Assembly (NCBI GenBank): GCA_030622545.1
Contig: JAUXGA010000018.1
Span: 1 to 36,354 of the forward strand
Direction of reading: 5' to 3'
Source: a bacterium
GTDB lineage: Bacteria > Electryoneota > RPQS01 > DYHQ01
Length of the DNA stretch: 36,354 nucleotides
Positions 16,980-23,935 of the stretch are shown here, one piece after another. Under the pieces are notes generated by a model that was not told the origin of the DNA, did no database searches, and saw only the letters and a program-made list of their open reading frames with translations. The stretch's first letter is position 1; each line of letters begins with the position of its first letter. A program made the position numbers and the translations under genes.

Positions 16980-18015
16980 TTTCAGAACCTCTTTGCGCAT
17001 GAGCTAGATTGTTGTTAAGGGTTGTATTTCTTATGTCTCTTCTTCGAGAGACTGTTCGATAGGAGTCTGTTTTTCCGGAACCGCCTCGAGGATTTCGGAG
17101 GGAGACTTTTCCTTGCGGTGCGTCAAGGAATATCCGCTTCGCAATCGCTTTCGAATTAAAGAAATTCCCGCGAATAAAGCGATCAAAAAAACCAGCGCGA
17201 CGGCCAATAAATGGAACAGCAGAAAGAATTTGGGATTCATAAAATGCTCCTGCAGCTTGTGATAGGAAGCGTAGTCTCATGACAAACGTTCCTGCAATCA
17301 AAAGGAGTGTGCCCATTGCCGCATACTGCGAAATCGTGAAGATCGAAAAATTCGTCGCATTTGCAAAGTTATAAAGAATCTCAAAAATCACGAACAGGCT
17401 AAACCAAAACATTAACGTGTCCACATAGACCGCGGTTGCTTTATCAGAACTGAGTTTTATTACAAAAAAGGTGCCGACCGCGGATAAGGATAAGAAGTTG
17501 ACATAAGCGGCACGTATAAACAACGGTTGGTAGTAGAGCGCGGGATCGCTCGCTTGAGATGCAAGTGCCAACGCTCGCGGGTCGATGTAATACGGGTAAA
17601 AAGCGACAAGCCAGACCGGTAAAACAATCGCCAGTGTCAGCATCATTCGCCGTAATAGAGACCAATCCGCGAAGATATACTCCATGAGGACATAAACGAC
17701 TGTCCAGCAGACAAGGAGTGGAAGCAACATCGTCGAATAGACGTAAAAATCAGACTGTAAGTAAGGATTTGAAAAAAGACCCGAAAATACCTGCAGTGAA
17801 ATGATAATCGTGAAACCCGTGAACAGCAACCACATTTGATAAAAAACGCTCCTGAAATGCTGTTCTCGTCGCAAAACCAGAACAGCCAGGAGCGATAACA
17901 AACCGTACAGCATGTTGTTAACTAAAGACTCAGTCGAAAAACCGAATTTCCCTGCAACAAATACTGCTGAAAGGGTTAGGGCTGCAATAAAAAAGATGTA
18001 GATCCGAGCAAACAT
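16966..18015 (-). CDS. Eight-helix membrane protein, reading frame probably extended by a frameshift
   Basis: Residues 1-~255 contain eight hydrophobic helices, including FARIYIFFIAALTLSAVFVA, LLPLLVCWTVVYVLMEYIF, LTLAIVLPVWLVAFYPYYI and MGTLLLIAGTFVM, ending in RLRFLSQAAGAFYE. This resembles membrane sensory modules with 7-8 helices that sit in front of kinases, but no kinase domain follows. From about residue 259 (base 17240) the frame overlaps the 69-residue gene in another frame and then the start of the AAA+ gene. The tail is basic and patternless, with GGSGKTDSYRTVSRRR. Either an indel near 17240 removed the natural stop, or the overlap is genuine. I trust the protein only up to about residue 258. 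Confidence 0.7.
   Translation of the reverse strand: MFARIYIFFIAALTLSAVFVAGKFGFSTESLVNNMLYGLLSLLAVLVLRREQHFRSVFYQMWLLFTGFTIIISLQVFSGLFSNPYLQSDFYVYSTMLLPLLVCWTVVYVLMEYIFADWSLLRRMMLTLAIVLPVWLVAFYPYYIDPRALALASQASDPALYYQPLFIRAAYVNFLSLSAVGTFFVIKLSSDKATAVYVDTLMFWFSLFVIFEILYNFANATNFSIFTISQYAAMGTLLLIAGTFVMRLRFLSQAAGAFYESQILSAVPFIGRRAGFFDRFIRGNFFNSKAIAKRIFLDAPQGKVSLRNPRGGSGKTDSYRTVSRRRDIRNTTLNNNLAHAQRGSENGEN
17031..17240 (-). CDS. Single-helix membrane protein with acidic tail
   Basis: The 69-residue protein has one strong transmembrane helix (FFLLFHLLAVALVFLIALFAGI, residues 5-26), then a basic cytoplasmic flank (RKRLRSGYSLTHRKEK) and an acidic tail (EAVPEKQTPIEQSLEEET). An AGGAG site sits 6 bases before the ATG at 17240. 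The pattern is so regular that I take this frame as real, although the upstream 8-TM frame remains open across it. Function unknown. It lies between the 8-TM protein gene and the AAA+ regulator gene. Confidence 0.7.
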   Translation of the reverse strand: MNPKFFLLFHLLAVALVFLIALFAGISLIRKRLRSGYSLTHRKEKSPSEILEAVPEKQTPIEQSLEEET

Positions 18016-18071
18016 ACGAGGACAGTCTTTCTCATTTCCACCGTCCTCTTAAGTGCCCGAGATATAGCGAG

Positions 18072-18266
18072 TTACTTCCTCGGGGGAGGAGGTGGTGGCG
18101 GAGGATACGGGTTAAAAGCCGAAATCCCCTGCTGAACAACTTGTTGTTCAGCAGCAATCGGTGGATTCGATCCGTCCGCTAATGCCTGTGTCGTCAGCGC
18201 CCAGCCGACGCAAAATAGTACAAAAAGTCCTGCAAAAACAAGCAGCAAGGTGCCTCTCCGCAACAT
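18072..18266 (-). CDS. Tiny exported protein with polyproline tail
   Basis: The 64-residue protein starts at the ATG at 18266, which has GGAGG about 8 bases upstream. An in-frame TTG at 18281 is less likely. It begins MLRRG, followed by a hydrophobic stretch (TLLLVFAGLFVLFCVGWAL) and a possible cleavage or anchor boundary at TQALADG. The C-terminus is NPYPPPPPPPPRK. It could be a processed exported peptide or an anchored protein with a proline-rich extracytoplasmic tail. First gene of the unit that continues with the 8-TM, 1-TM and AAA+ genes. Function not recognised. Confidence 0.6.
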   Translation of the reverse strand: MLRRGTLLLVFAGLFVLFCVGWALTTQALADGSNPPIAAEQQVVQQGISAFNPYPPPPPPPPRK

Positions 18267-18311
18267 CGCTTGTTCCTCCAATTAAATGGATGAAGAAATC
18301 TCTTGATTTTC

Positions 18312-18329
18312 ACCCCCGATTAGGGGGGT
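18312..18329. repeat. C/G-run hairpin in the leader of the minus-strand unit
   Basis: ACCCCC (18312-18317), loop GATTA, GGGGGGT (18323-18329). Read on the minus strand the left flank is AGACCCCCCTA, the same word as at 13010-13020, so the two may be members of one repeat family. Its position in a ~180-base leader could affect expression. Confidence 0.5.
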
Positions 18330-18445
18330 CTGTTTTCGTGCAAATGAAAGATAATAAATATCTTTTCGAAATGCAAGAGAAATCGAGAAATATTCGAGAC
18401 CCATTTGTCGGAACAGAGTATGTTGAGAGGCAACTCTGCAACGAA

Positions 18446-18474
18446 AATATAGCACATAAACCTCCGAAAAGCAA
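18446..18474 (-). promoter_or_regulatory. Predicted promoter of the membrane/AAA+ unit
   Basis: On the minus strand TTGCTT (18474-18469), 17 bases, TATATT (18451-18446). The transcript would carry a leader of about 170 bases to the start at 18266, including the 18312-18329 hairpin. Confidence 0.5.
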
Positions 18475-18560
18475 GAGATTTGTTTTGCCTCTTGAAGATT
18501 AAAACGCAAATTTAGAGACCCAAGAGCTACTTAACCTACCGAATCGGGGGAAAAATGTCC

Positions 18561-18589
18561 TTGAATTCGGCGAAAGAAATCACTATATT
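18561..18589 (+). promoter_or_regulatory. Predicted promoter giving a leaderless kinase mRNA
   Basis: TTGAAT (18561-18566), 17 bases, TATATT (18584-18589). The ATG of the kinase begins at 18599, 9 bases after the -10, so transcription should begin at or within a few bases of the start codon. No ribosome-binding site precedes the ATG. Confidence 0.6.
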
Positions 18590-18598
18590 GAATCTAAC

Positions 18599-19744
18599 AT
18601 GACTCCATCAAAGAAGTTATCGACTCGAGCTTCATCGAGAGGCATCAAGGAGAGGCACATTCTGCTCGTTCGAGCGGCGCCTGATCTTGTTGCCCATGCC
18701 TCCTCTCTGAATCATCTTGAATGGAAGATTAAAGAAATCAAAGCGTTACCTGAGAAGGAACAGGCCTTCATGGCAGTGGTGGATGGCCAGAATATTGAGC
18801 TTAAAGAGTTTGAAAACAAGATATTGAACCATCTAACCGTCTACCTGAACCCCCGAAAAACATCCCCAAAGAGCTTGCCCTCAGATCCGCACTTCATCTA
18901 TTCGGAACGGGAGCAATTTCTTAAAACAGATTTTCAGTCTTTACTAAGTCTTTTCGGCGGCATCAATGAAAAGCTCATGCTTTTAGGGGGAATCGAAGAG
19001 AAATACCGTCTTCTGATGCGTCAAGCGCAACTTGGCAAAGCACTCCAGAGTATTGTCCACAACGTCAACAATCAGCTTGCGCCAGTTTTGGCTGTTTTGG
19101 AAACTCTGCAGAAAGAAAATGTGCATTTGCGAGACCTCGCCATGATTTACGAGCAGTGTCAGCGGATTCATTCTGATTTTGCGAATCTGCTTCGGGTTTC
19201 GCGGCGCGGCCTCGCTAAGGAAGTTTCTGGTTTTGATTTGAACGCGCTGATTCGTGAAGAATTGCGATTGATGATGGGAGCGGATCCGGTTCTGCAGTTG
19301 CGGGTGGTTTGCCATACGCAATTGGATACAGAGCTGCCGCCGCTCTATGGAATTTACAATGATTTCAGCCATAGTTTTATCAATTTGCTTCGGAATGCGG
19401 CCAGCGCGATGGCTCATACAGAGAATCCTGAACTGACGATACGAACAGGTCAAAATGCGAAGAACATCTGGCTTGAGGTGGAAGACCGGGGCATCGGAAT
19501 TCCCGAGCAATTCCTCAAAGATATTTTCAAGCCGTATGTCAGTTCGCGCGAACGTCGTGAGGGTCAAGAAGATTCCGGCCTTGGTTTGGGGCTTTCCTCA
19601 TCGAAGGAACTACTTGATAAATACAAAGTAAAATGGGAGGTTAAGAGCCGCGTGGGAGTCGGAACCCGATTTGTGCTGAAATTCCCGCGCGAAAAGATAT
19701 GCATCCCGCCGGAAGATACTCAACCGGGGGATAGACGAGAATGA
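18599..19744 (+). CDS. Soluble sensor histidine kinase
   Basis: The 381-residue protein has no membrane helix. Residues ~20-85 ([11 protein letters not shown]...[11 protein letters not shown]) may be a degenerate receiver-like domain without the acidic pocket. The phospho-acceptor H154 is in [17 protein letters not shown], the HNVNNQL form of the H-box. The ATPase domain shows the N-box ([14 protein letters not shown]), G1 ([10 protein letters not shown]), F-box-like IFKPYVSS and G2 ([13 protein letters not shown]). The gene overlaps prfA by 4 bases (ATGA), an unusual partner for a kinase. No response regulator is adjacent. porX at 14337 is the only receiver protein in the window, and a functional link is possible but unproven. 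Confidence 0.9.
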   Translation: MTPSKKLSTRASSRGIKERHILLVRAAPDLVAHASSLNHLEWKIKEIKALPEKEQAFMAVVDGQNIELKEFENKILNHLTVYLNPRKTSPKSLPSDPHFIYSEREQFLKTDFQSLLSLFGGINEKLMLLGGIEEKYRLLMRQAQLGKALQSIVHNVNNQLAPVLAVLETLQKENVHLRDLAMIYEQCQRIHSDFANLLRVSRRGLAKEVSGFDLNALIREELRLMMGADPVLQLRVVCHTQLDTELPPLYGIYNDFSHSFINLLRNAASAMAHTENPELTIRTGQNAKNIWLEVEDRGIGIPEQFLKDIFKPYVSSRERREGQEDSGLGLGLSSSKELLDKYKVKWEVKSRVGVGTRFVLKFPREKICIPPEDTQPGDRRE

Positions 19745-20808
19745 TAGAAAAGCTCAAAGAAATACAAGCGCATTATGCGGAGCTTGAGCAGCGGCTGGTC
19801 AACCCGCAAATTGCTTCCAATCCCGAGCTCTCCACACCGCTTCTGAAGGAACTCAAGGAGCTAACTCCGGTGGTGCAATCCGCACAGCGGCTGATGGATC
19901 TGAAAAAGCGCGCCGAAGAAGCAACCACTATGCTCAAAGAGCCGGATGAGGATATACAGGAACTTGCCCGACAGGAGCTCTTGGAAACACAGTCGCAGAT
20001 TGCTGAGGTAGAAGACGAGATTAAGGGATTGCTCCTGCCGCGAGACCCGGATGATGATCGAAATGCGATTCTCGAAATTCGCGCCGGGACCGGCGGTGAC
20101 GAAGCGGCTCTTTTTGCGGCGGATTTGCTGCGAATGTACACTCGTTTTATCGAGCGGCATAAATGGAAACAGGAATACCTGACGGTGAACCCCAGTGAAG
20201 CCGGCGGCTTCAAAGAGATTGCGCTGCTGGTGAGCGGTGACGGGGCTTTTGGAACGCTCAAATGGGAAAGCGGAGTGCATCGCGTTCAGCGAGTGCCTGC
20301 GACCGAAAGTCAGGGACGCATTCACACATCCGCGGCGACGGTCGCGGTATTGCCTGAAGCCAAAGATGTCGATGTGAACATCAACACAGATGACCTTCGC
20401 ATTGATGTGTATCGTTCGCAGGGCGCCGGCGGCCAGCATGTGAACACGACCGATTCGGCGGTGCGCATCACCCATCTGCCATCCGGGATTGTCGTCAGCT
20501 GTCAGGATGAACGCTCGCAATATAAAAATAAATCAAAGGCGATGAAGCTGCTGCGCGCCCGGCTTCTGGATCAGGCCAGGCAAGAGGAAGCGGCGAAAGT
20601 CGCCGCTGACCGCCGAGCTCAAGTCAAAACAGGGGATCGCAGCGAGAAGATTCGCACCTATAACTTTCCTCAAAATCGTGTCACGGATCACCGAATCAAC
20701 CTGACCCTCCACCGCTTAGAAAGCATTTTAGGGGGGAATTTGGGTGAACTGATTGAAAATTTAAAACTTCATGACCGCGCCGAGAAATTGAAAGTCGGCG
20801 CAAATTGA
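19741..20808 (+). CDS. prfA: Peptide chain release factor 1
   Basis: RF1 recognises UAA and UAG at the ribosomal A site and triggers peptide release. The 355-residue protein has the stop-codon-recognition region [18 protein letters not shown], with the PxT-type motif of RF1 (RF2 has SPF), and the catalytic GGQ at residues 230-232 in [18 protein letters not shown]. The start overlaps the kinase stop and the stop overlaps the possible TTG start of the next gene, so the three genes are probably co-transcribed. No frameshift site is present, as expected for RF1. The methyltransferase gene prmC, often the neighbour, is absent. Confidence 0.97.
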   Translation: MIEKLKEIQAHYAELEQRLVNPQIASNPELSTPLLKELKELTPVVQSAQRLMDLKKRAEEATTMLKEPDEDIQELARQELLETQSQIAEVEDEIKGLLLPRDPDDDRNAILEIRAGTGGDEAALFAADLLRMYTRFIERHKWKQEYLTVNPSEAGGFKEIALLVSGDGAFGTLKWESGVHRVQRVPATESQGRIHTSAATVAVLPEAKDVDVNINTDDLRIDVYRSQGAGGQHVNTTDSAVRITHLPSGIVVSCQDERSQYKNKSKAMKLLRARLLDQARQEEAAKVAADRRAQVKTGDRSEKIRTYNFPQNRVTDHRINLTLHRLESILGGNLGELIENLKLHDRAEKLKVGAN

Positions 20809-21800
20809 CCCTCCCTATGACCCACTCCTCGCCACTTGGCGTCGTCATCGTATCCTACAATACCTGCGAGTTCCTTCGCGGGAGCCTTTTAGCTTTAAAG
20901 CGTCTTTCGGATGAAGGCCCTTTTGATATTGTCGTTGTGGATAATGGTTCCTCCGACGGCAGTGTTCAGATGGTAGCCAATGATTTTCCTGAGGTGCGGC
21001 TGATTGCGTTGGAAGAGAATTTGGGCTTCGCTCAAGCCAACAACCGCGCGGTTGAAAAGTTATCCAACCCGGAAATCCTTTTCTTGAATCCGGATACCGT
21101 GCTCACGCGGGGAGCCATAGAAAAGCTGCGCAAGCTTCTGGACACTCATCCCGCCGCCGCTGTTGCCGGGGGACAGCTCGTCATCGAGAATGGCGATCCC
21201 CAGCCTTCCAGCTTCGCTTTTCCGACGCTCTGGCGCGAGTTCTGGAGCTATTTACCGGAGCTAAAAGGATTTTTTCACGTTCGCGCGCTCGCGTCTCGGC
21301 TCTCGCGAATATTGCCGAAACTCTGGCGTGGAAGCTATCGCTGGGATCCCGAAATACGGCAAGTGGATTCTGTTGCGGGAGCCTGCATGATTATTCGCGC
21401 GGATGCCTTTCGCAAGTTGGGCGGATTTCGCAAGGAATTCTTCCTGTATCACGAAGAATTGGAATTGTGTTACCGTCTGCGTCAGCAGGGTTGGGAGGTG
21501 TGGCTGGAACCTCGCGCCCGGGTTCTCCACTATGAAGGCCAAGCCAGCGGCACGCGCCGCTTTCGCCTCGCCCCGACGCACATTCTCAGGTATCGCCTTA
21601 AGGGGATGGATTATTTCTGGTCGGAGCATGGTTCGCGCTTTTCTTATACTGTCTGGGGTCTGATGGTGCGTTCTATTCTGCGTTTCAGAGCCATTCTGTG
21701 TTGGAGCTTGGGCTTACTGACAAGCCGGGACAAACGGAAACGACTGCGGCAGCGAAGCGCGGATCTCTGGCAAATCGCCGGGGAGTTGAAAAGCAAATAG
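20805..21800 (+). CDS. Family 2 glycosyltransferase (rhamnosyltransferase-like)
   Basis: The protein has 331 residues from the TTG at 20805. The ATG at 20817 is an equally plausible start. The GT-A fold is seen in [44 protein letters not shown] (the DxD-type metal site), [17 protein letters not shown] and [20 protein letters not shown], followed by [10 protein letters not shown]. This matches the dTDP-rhamnosyl/GT2 group of surface-glycan enzymes and fits the rhamnose operon upstream. Its last 137 bases up to 21794 are duplicated at 23671-23807. The present 3' end (stop at 21798-21800) therefore appears to have been supplied by, or exchanged with, the inserted DNA. Confidence 0.93.
   Translation: MTLPMTHSSPLGVVIVSYNTCEFLRGSLLALKRLSDEGPFDIVVVDNGSSDGSVQMVANDFPEVRLIALEENLGFAQANNRAVEKLSNPEILFLNPDTVLTRGAIEKLRKLLDTHPAAAVAGGQLVIENGDPQPSSFAFPTLWREFWSYLPELKGFFHVRALASRLSRILPKLWRGSYRWDPEIRQVDSVAGACMIIRADAFRKLGGFRKEFFLYHEELELCYRLRQQGWEVWLEPRARVLHYEGQASGTRRFRLAPTHILRYRLKGMDYFWSEHGSRFSYTVWGLMVRSILRFRAILCWSLGLLTSRDKRKRLRQRSADLWQIAGELKSK
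21658..21794 (+). repeat. 137-bp direct repeat, copy 1 (current 3' end of the glycosyltransferase gene)
   Basis: Matches 23671-23807 with no gaps at a constant offset of 2013 bases, with 8 mismatches by my alignment (about 94% identity). Six of the eight are silent in the glycosyltransferase frame. Confidence 0.95.
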
Positions 21801-22400
21801 GGTAGTGGGCTAATTTGAAACAAAAAATTGTCTGGTTTATCAAACAAGTTTTCGCGTATCTTTGTGGATGGAACAACGGGAGATTGATCTGCGTAAATGG
21901 GTTTATTTGAATTGAATAGAGAGGCATTAAACGACACAATCAATAAGTGGAACTTATTTTGCACGAAATTCGGGTAGAGGGCTAATTAGACTAGAATTTC
22001 AGTCAATCTATCTTGAAAGGAACAAAATTATACTAGAGCGTATCCCAAAAATATCATAGGGGAGTTCGAGAGTTCTTCGCCGAGCCGGGTTAAGCTGTCT
22101 TACCGTTTTCATAGTACCGAGATCGTATTCCAGCGCAACCCGGCCGGAATTTGAACTATCATCATCGCTCGCTCATCATTTCGTAAATAGAGCATGAACA
22201 ATGGCTTATCAATGCCGCTGTTTTTGAGATATGTTCTAGTCTAGTTTCACTAACTGCTAGTCTTGGAGTAGTTTTTGTAGCTGTTTAACCTTGTTTTAAT
22301 TTTGCACCTGACAAAGATTTGACTTGACTTTGGCTACTTCCAACAGTATATTAGGTCTAGTAGAATAACTTTTCCTAAATAAAGGCAAGATAATCTGGAA
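21801..22400. other. AT-rich non-coding left part of the inserted segment
   Basis: No gene is recognisable in these 600 bases. A 19-base word GGGTAGtGGGCTAATTtGA at 21800-21818 recurs as GGGTAGaGGGCTAATTaGA at 21972-21990. An 8-bp inverted pair (GCCGGGTT 22084-22091, AACCCGGC 22137-22144) encloses 45 bases and may fold. The GC-richer patch around 22070-22150 differs from its surroundings. The protease promoter sits at the right end. I found no integrase or transposase. Confidence 0.5.
22324..22352 (+). promoter_or_regulatory. Predicted promoter of the protease gene
   Basis: TTGACT (22324-22329), 17 bases, TATATT (22347-22352), a near-consensus match. It gives a leader of about 42 bases to the ATG at 22401. 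Confidence 0.7.
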
Positions 22401-23312
22401 ATGAATACAAAATACTCAAATCCAATAATAACAAAAGTATTGGATGAACAAAACCAAGGAAGCGAAACTAGACATAAGCTTTTCCAAGAATTGGAAAAGC
22501 GACTCAAAAGACCAATTGTTACATTTTATACAAGTTTCACTCATCCTGTACTAATTGAAGATAGAGATGCTGATATACTGGAAGGAATATTGCAAAAGCT
22601 AGACTTATCCAATGGCTTAGTGTTGGTCGTGAGTTCACCGGGCGGATTAGGTCTCTCAGCAGAAAGAATAGCGAATATTTGTAGGAATTACAGTAAAACT
22701 AATGAATATTGGGCAGTGGTGCCTAGTAAGGCAAAATCTGCTGCCACTATTATTTGTATGGGAGCTAGTAAAATACTTATGGGTCCGACATCTGAGTTAG
22801 GACCGATTGACCCACAAATAGGTGTGGAGAAAAGAGAAAGGGGTTTACTAAATGTTCTATCAGTATATAATATCGTACAGAGCTATGATGACCTCTTTGC
22901 AAGAGCAGTAAGTGAAAAGGGTAATTTACAGCCATATATGCTTCAATTATCTAATTATGATGATAAAGAAATAGCAGAATTAAGAGCGGGTTTAGAATTA
23001 TCGAAAGATATTGCGGTAAAACTCCTTCGATCTGGAATGATGAAAGGTAAATCAGAAACACAAATCAAAGAGAAGATTAAGATATTTCTAATACCCGAAG
23101 AAGTGAAAACACATGGTAGACCCATATATAGAGCTCGCGCTAAACGTTGTGGATTGATTGTGGAGTCCAAACGCTTAAATGAAACATCATGGAAATTATT
23201 CTATGAGTTGCATGTTCGAACGAACAATTTCGTGTCAACACAAGGCGCAAAATGTATTGAAAGTAAAGACCATTCGTTCTATGTGCCACTACCAAAGGAG
23301 TACAAGAAATGA
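22401..23312 (+). CDS. SDH-family Clp-fold serine protease (serine dehydrogenase proteinase type)
   Basis: The 303-residue protein belongs to the ClpP/crotonase-fold serine protease superfamily (SDH_sah group). It has the oxyanion region SSPGG at 78-82, the presumed nucleophile S113 in AKSAATIICMGA and the following MGPTSELGPIDPQI typical of the group, plus an acidic, helical C-terminal half that ends basic. No signal peptide or membrane helix is seen, unlike SppA. The gene is strongly AT-rich with A-ending codons compared with prfA and EF-G2 on either side. Its own promoter and the terminator after the next gene make it a self-contained cassette. Such proteases are frequent in islands, and a stress or defence role is only inferred. 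Confidence 0.88.
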   Translation: MNTKYSNPIITKVLDEQNQGSETRHKLFQELEKRLKRPIVTFYTSFTHPVLIEDRDADILEGILQKLDLSNGLVLVVSSPGGLGLSAERIANICRNYSKTNEYWAVVPSKAKSAATIICMGASKILMGPTSELGPIDPQIGVEKRERGLLNVLSVYNIVQSYDDLFARAVSEKGNLQPYMLQLSNYDDKEIAELRAGLELSKDIAVKLLRSGMMKGKSETQIKEKIKIFLIPEEVKTHGRPIYRARAKRCGLIVESKRLNETSWKLFYELHVRTNNFVSTQGAKCIESKDHSFYVPLPKEYKK

Positions 23313-23494
23313 AAGAGAAGAGAACAACTAAATTAAACAGAGAATATAAAGACGAATATCAAAAGCGATTAAATGCAACTAGGAAGAGCTTCTCAGAAAT
23401 GCTAGAAGAGATTAGACCGTTCATGAGACGACACAAATCTAAGGTTATATCAGTACCAAATGAATGGAAGCAAACGTCTCCATGTGATTCCTAG
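23309..23494 (+). CDS. Small basic helical protein, partner of the protease gene
   Basis: The 61-residue protein starts with an ATG that overlaps the protease stop by 4 bases (ATGA), so translation is coupled. It is very basic and helical (KEKRTTKLNREYKDEYQKRL, RRHKSKVISV) with no recognised domain. It might be a substrate adaptor, a toxin-like peptide or simply a small accessory protein. The coupled start and a GGAG just upstream (23296-23299) support it being expressed. Confidence 0.6.
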   Translation: MKEKRTTKLNREYKDEYQKRLNATRKSFSEMLEEIRPFMRRHKSKVISVPNEWKQTSPCDS

Positions 23495-23522
23495 AGCAGA
23501 TTATCTATTCTCTGATAAGAAT

Positions 23523-23556
23523 AAAGAACCTCGAATAATCGGGGTTCTTTATTTTT
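23523..23556 (+). terminator. Intrinsic terminator of the protease cassette
   Basis: A 12-bp stem AAAGAACCTCGA / TCGGGGTTCTTT (one T-G wobble) with loop ATAA is followed by ATTTTT. Confidence 0.9.
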
Positions 23557-23670
23557 GAAATGGATTGATAGCTATCTTATACTTCATACACCTGTTCCAA
23601 TCCAAGTAAATCATCTAAATTCCATAGTCTCCGTGTAACACCTGCCTCCACTGCAGGCGTACATCTTAGC

Positions 23671-23831
23671 GTCTGATGGTGCGTTCTATTCTGCGTTTCA
23701 GAGCAATCCTGTGTTGGAGCTTGGGCTTGCTGACAAGCCGGGACAAACGGAAACGACTGCGGCAGAGAAGCGCGGAGCTCTGGAAAATCGCCGGAGAGCT
23801 GAAAAGCGAAGAGCGCAGGCTTGACTCTTAG
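23671..23831 (+). pseudogene. Displaced 3' end of the glycosyltransferase gene (direct repeat copy 2)
   Basis: Bases 23671-23807 repeat 21658-21794. The frame is intact and encodes [20 protein letters not shown], then a basic segment and GELKSEERRLDS, ending in TAG at 23829-23831. It has no 5' part or start codon. It continues a few residues beyond the current gene's end (SEERRLDS against SK), so this is probably the original 3' end, now cut off by the inserted DNA. Its last codons contain the -35 box of the next promoter. Confidence 0.9.
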
Positions 23832-23849
23832 AGACAATCTCTGTATATT
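23821..23849 (+). promoter_or_regulatory. Predicted EF-G2 promoter
   Basis: TTGACT (23821-23826), 17 bases, TATATT (23844-23849). The -35 overlaps the last codons of the displaced glycosyltransferase end. The leader of about 80 bases contains the hairpin at 23869-23898. Confidence 0.7.
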
Positions 23850-23868
23850 TAAAATCTTAAACTTGCCT

Positions 23869-23898
23869 GAAAACGCGGCGCTTCTTGCGCGCGTTTTC
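23869..23898 (+). promoter_or_regulatory. Hairpin in the EF-G2 leader
   Basis: GAAAACGCG (23869-23877) pairs with CGCGTTTTC (23890-23898), with an inner short stem in the loop. The T-run lies partly in the stem, and TTCC follows. It is placed between the promoter and the start codon, where it could act as an attenuator. Confidence 0.45.
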
Positions 23899-23935
23899 TT
23901 CCATTGCCCCCCGTTTTAGCCTTGGAGGTTCCCCT

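Larger units (their letters stand above)
18267..18598. other. Divergent intergenic region with two promoters
   Basis: This spacer separates the minus-strand membrane/AAA+ unit from the plus-strand histidine kinase gene. It holds the two promoters listed separately and a hairpin (ACCCCC-GATTA-GGGGGGT, 18312-18329) inside the long leader of the minus-strand unit. Nothing in it looks coding. Confidence 0.6.

Noticed and set aside
18599-19744. The kinase as PorY, the PorX partner
   Set aside because: PorY is membrane-bound, and this kinase is soluble with a different N-terminus. Only a loose functional link can be proposed.
21801-23670. Integrase, transposase or tRNA in the island
   Set aside because: No frame shows tyrosine or serine recombinase or DDE motifs, and no tRNA-like cloverleaf was found.
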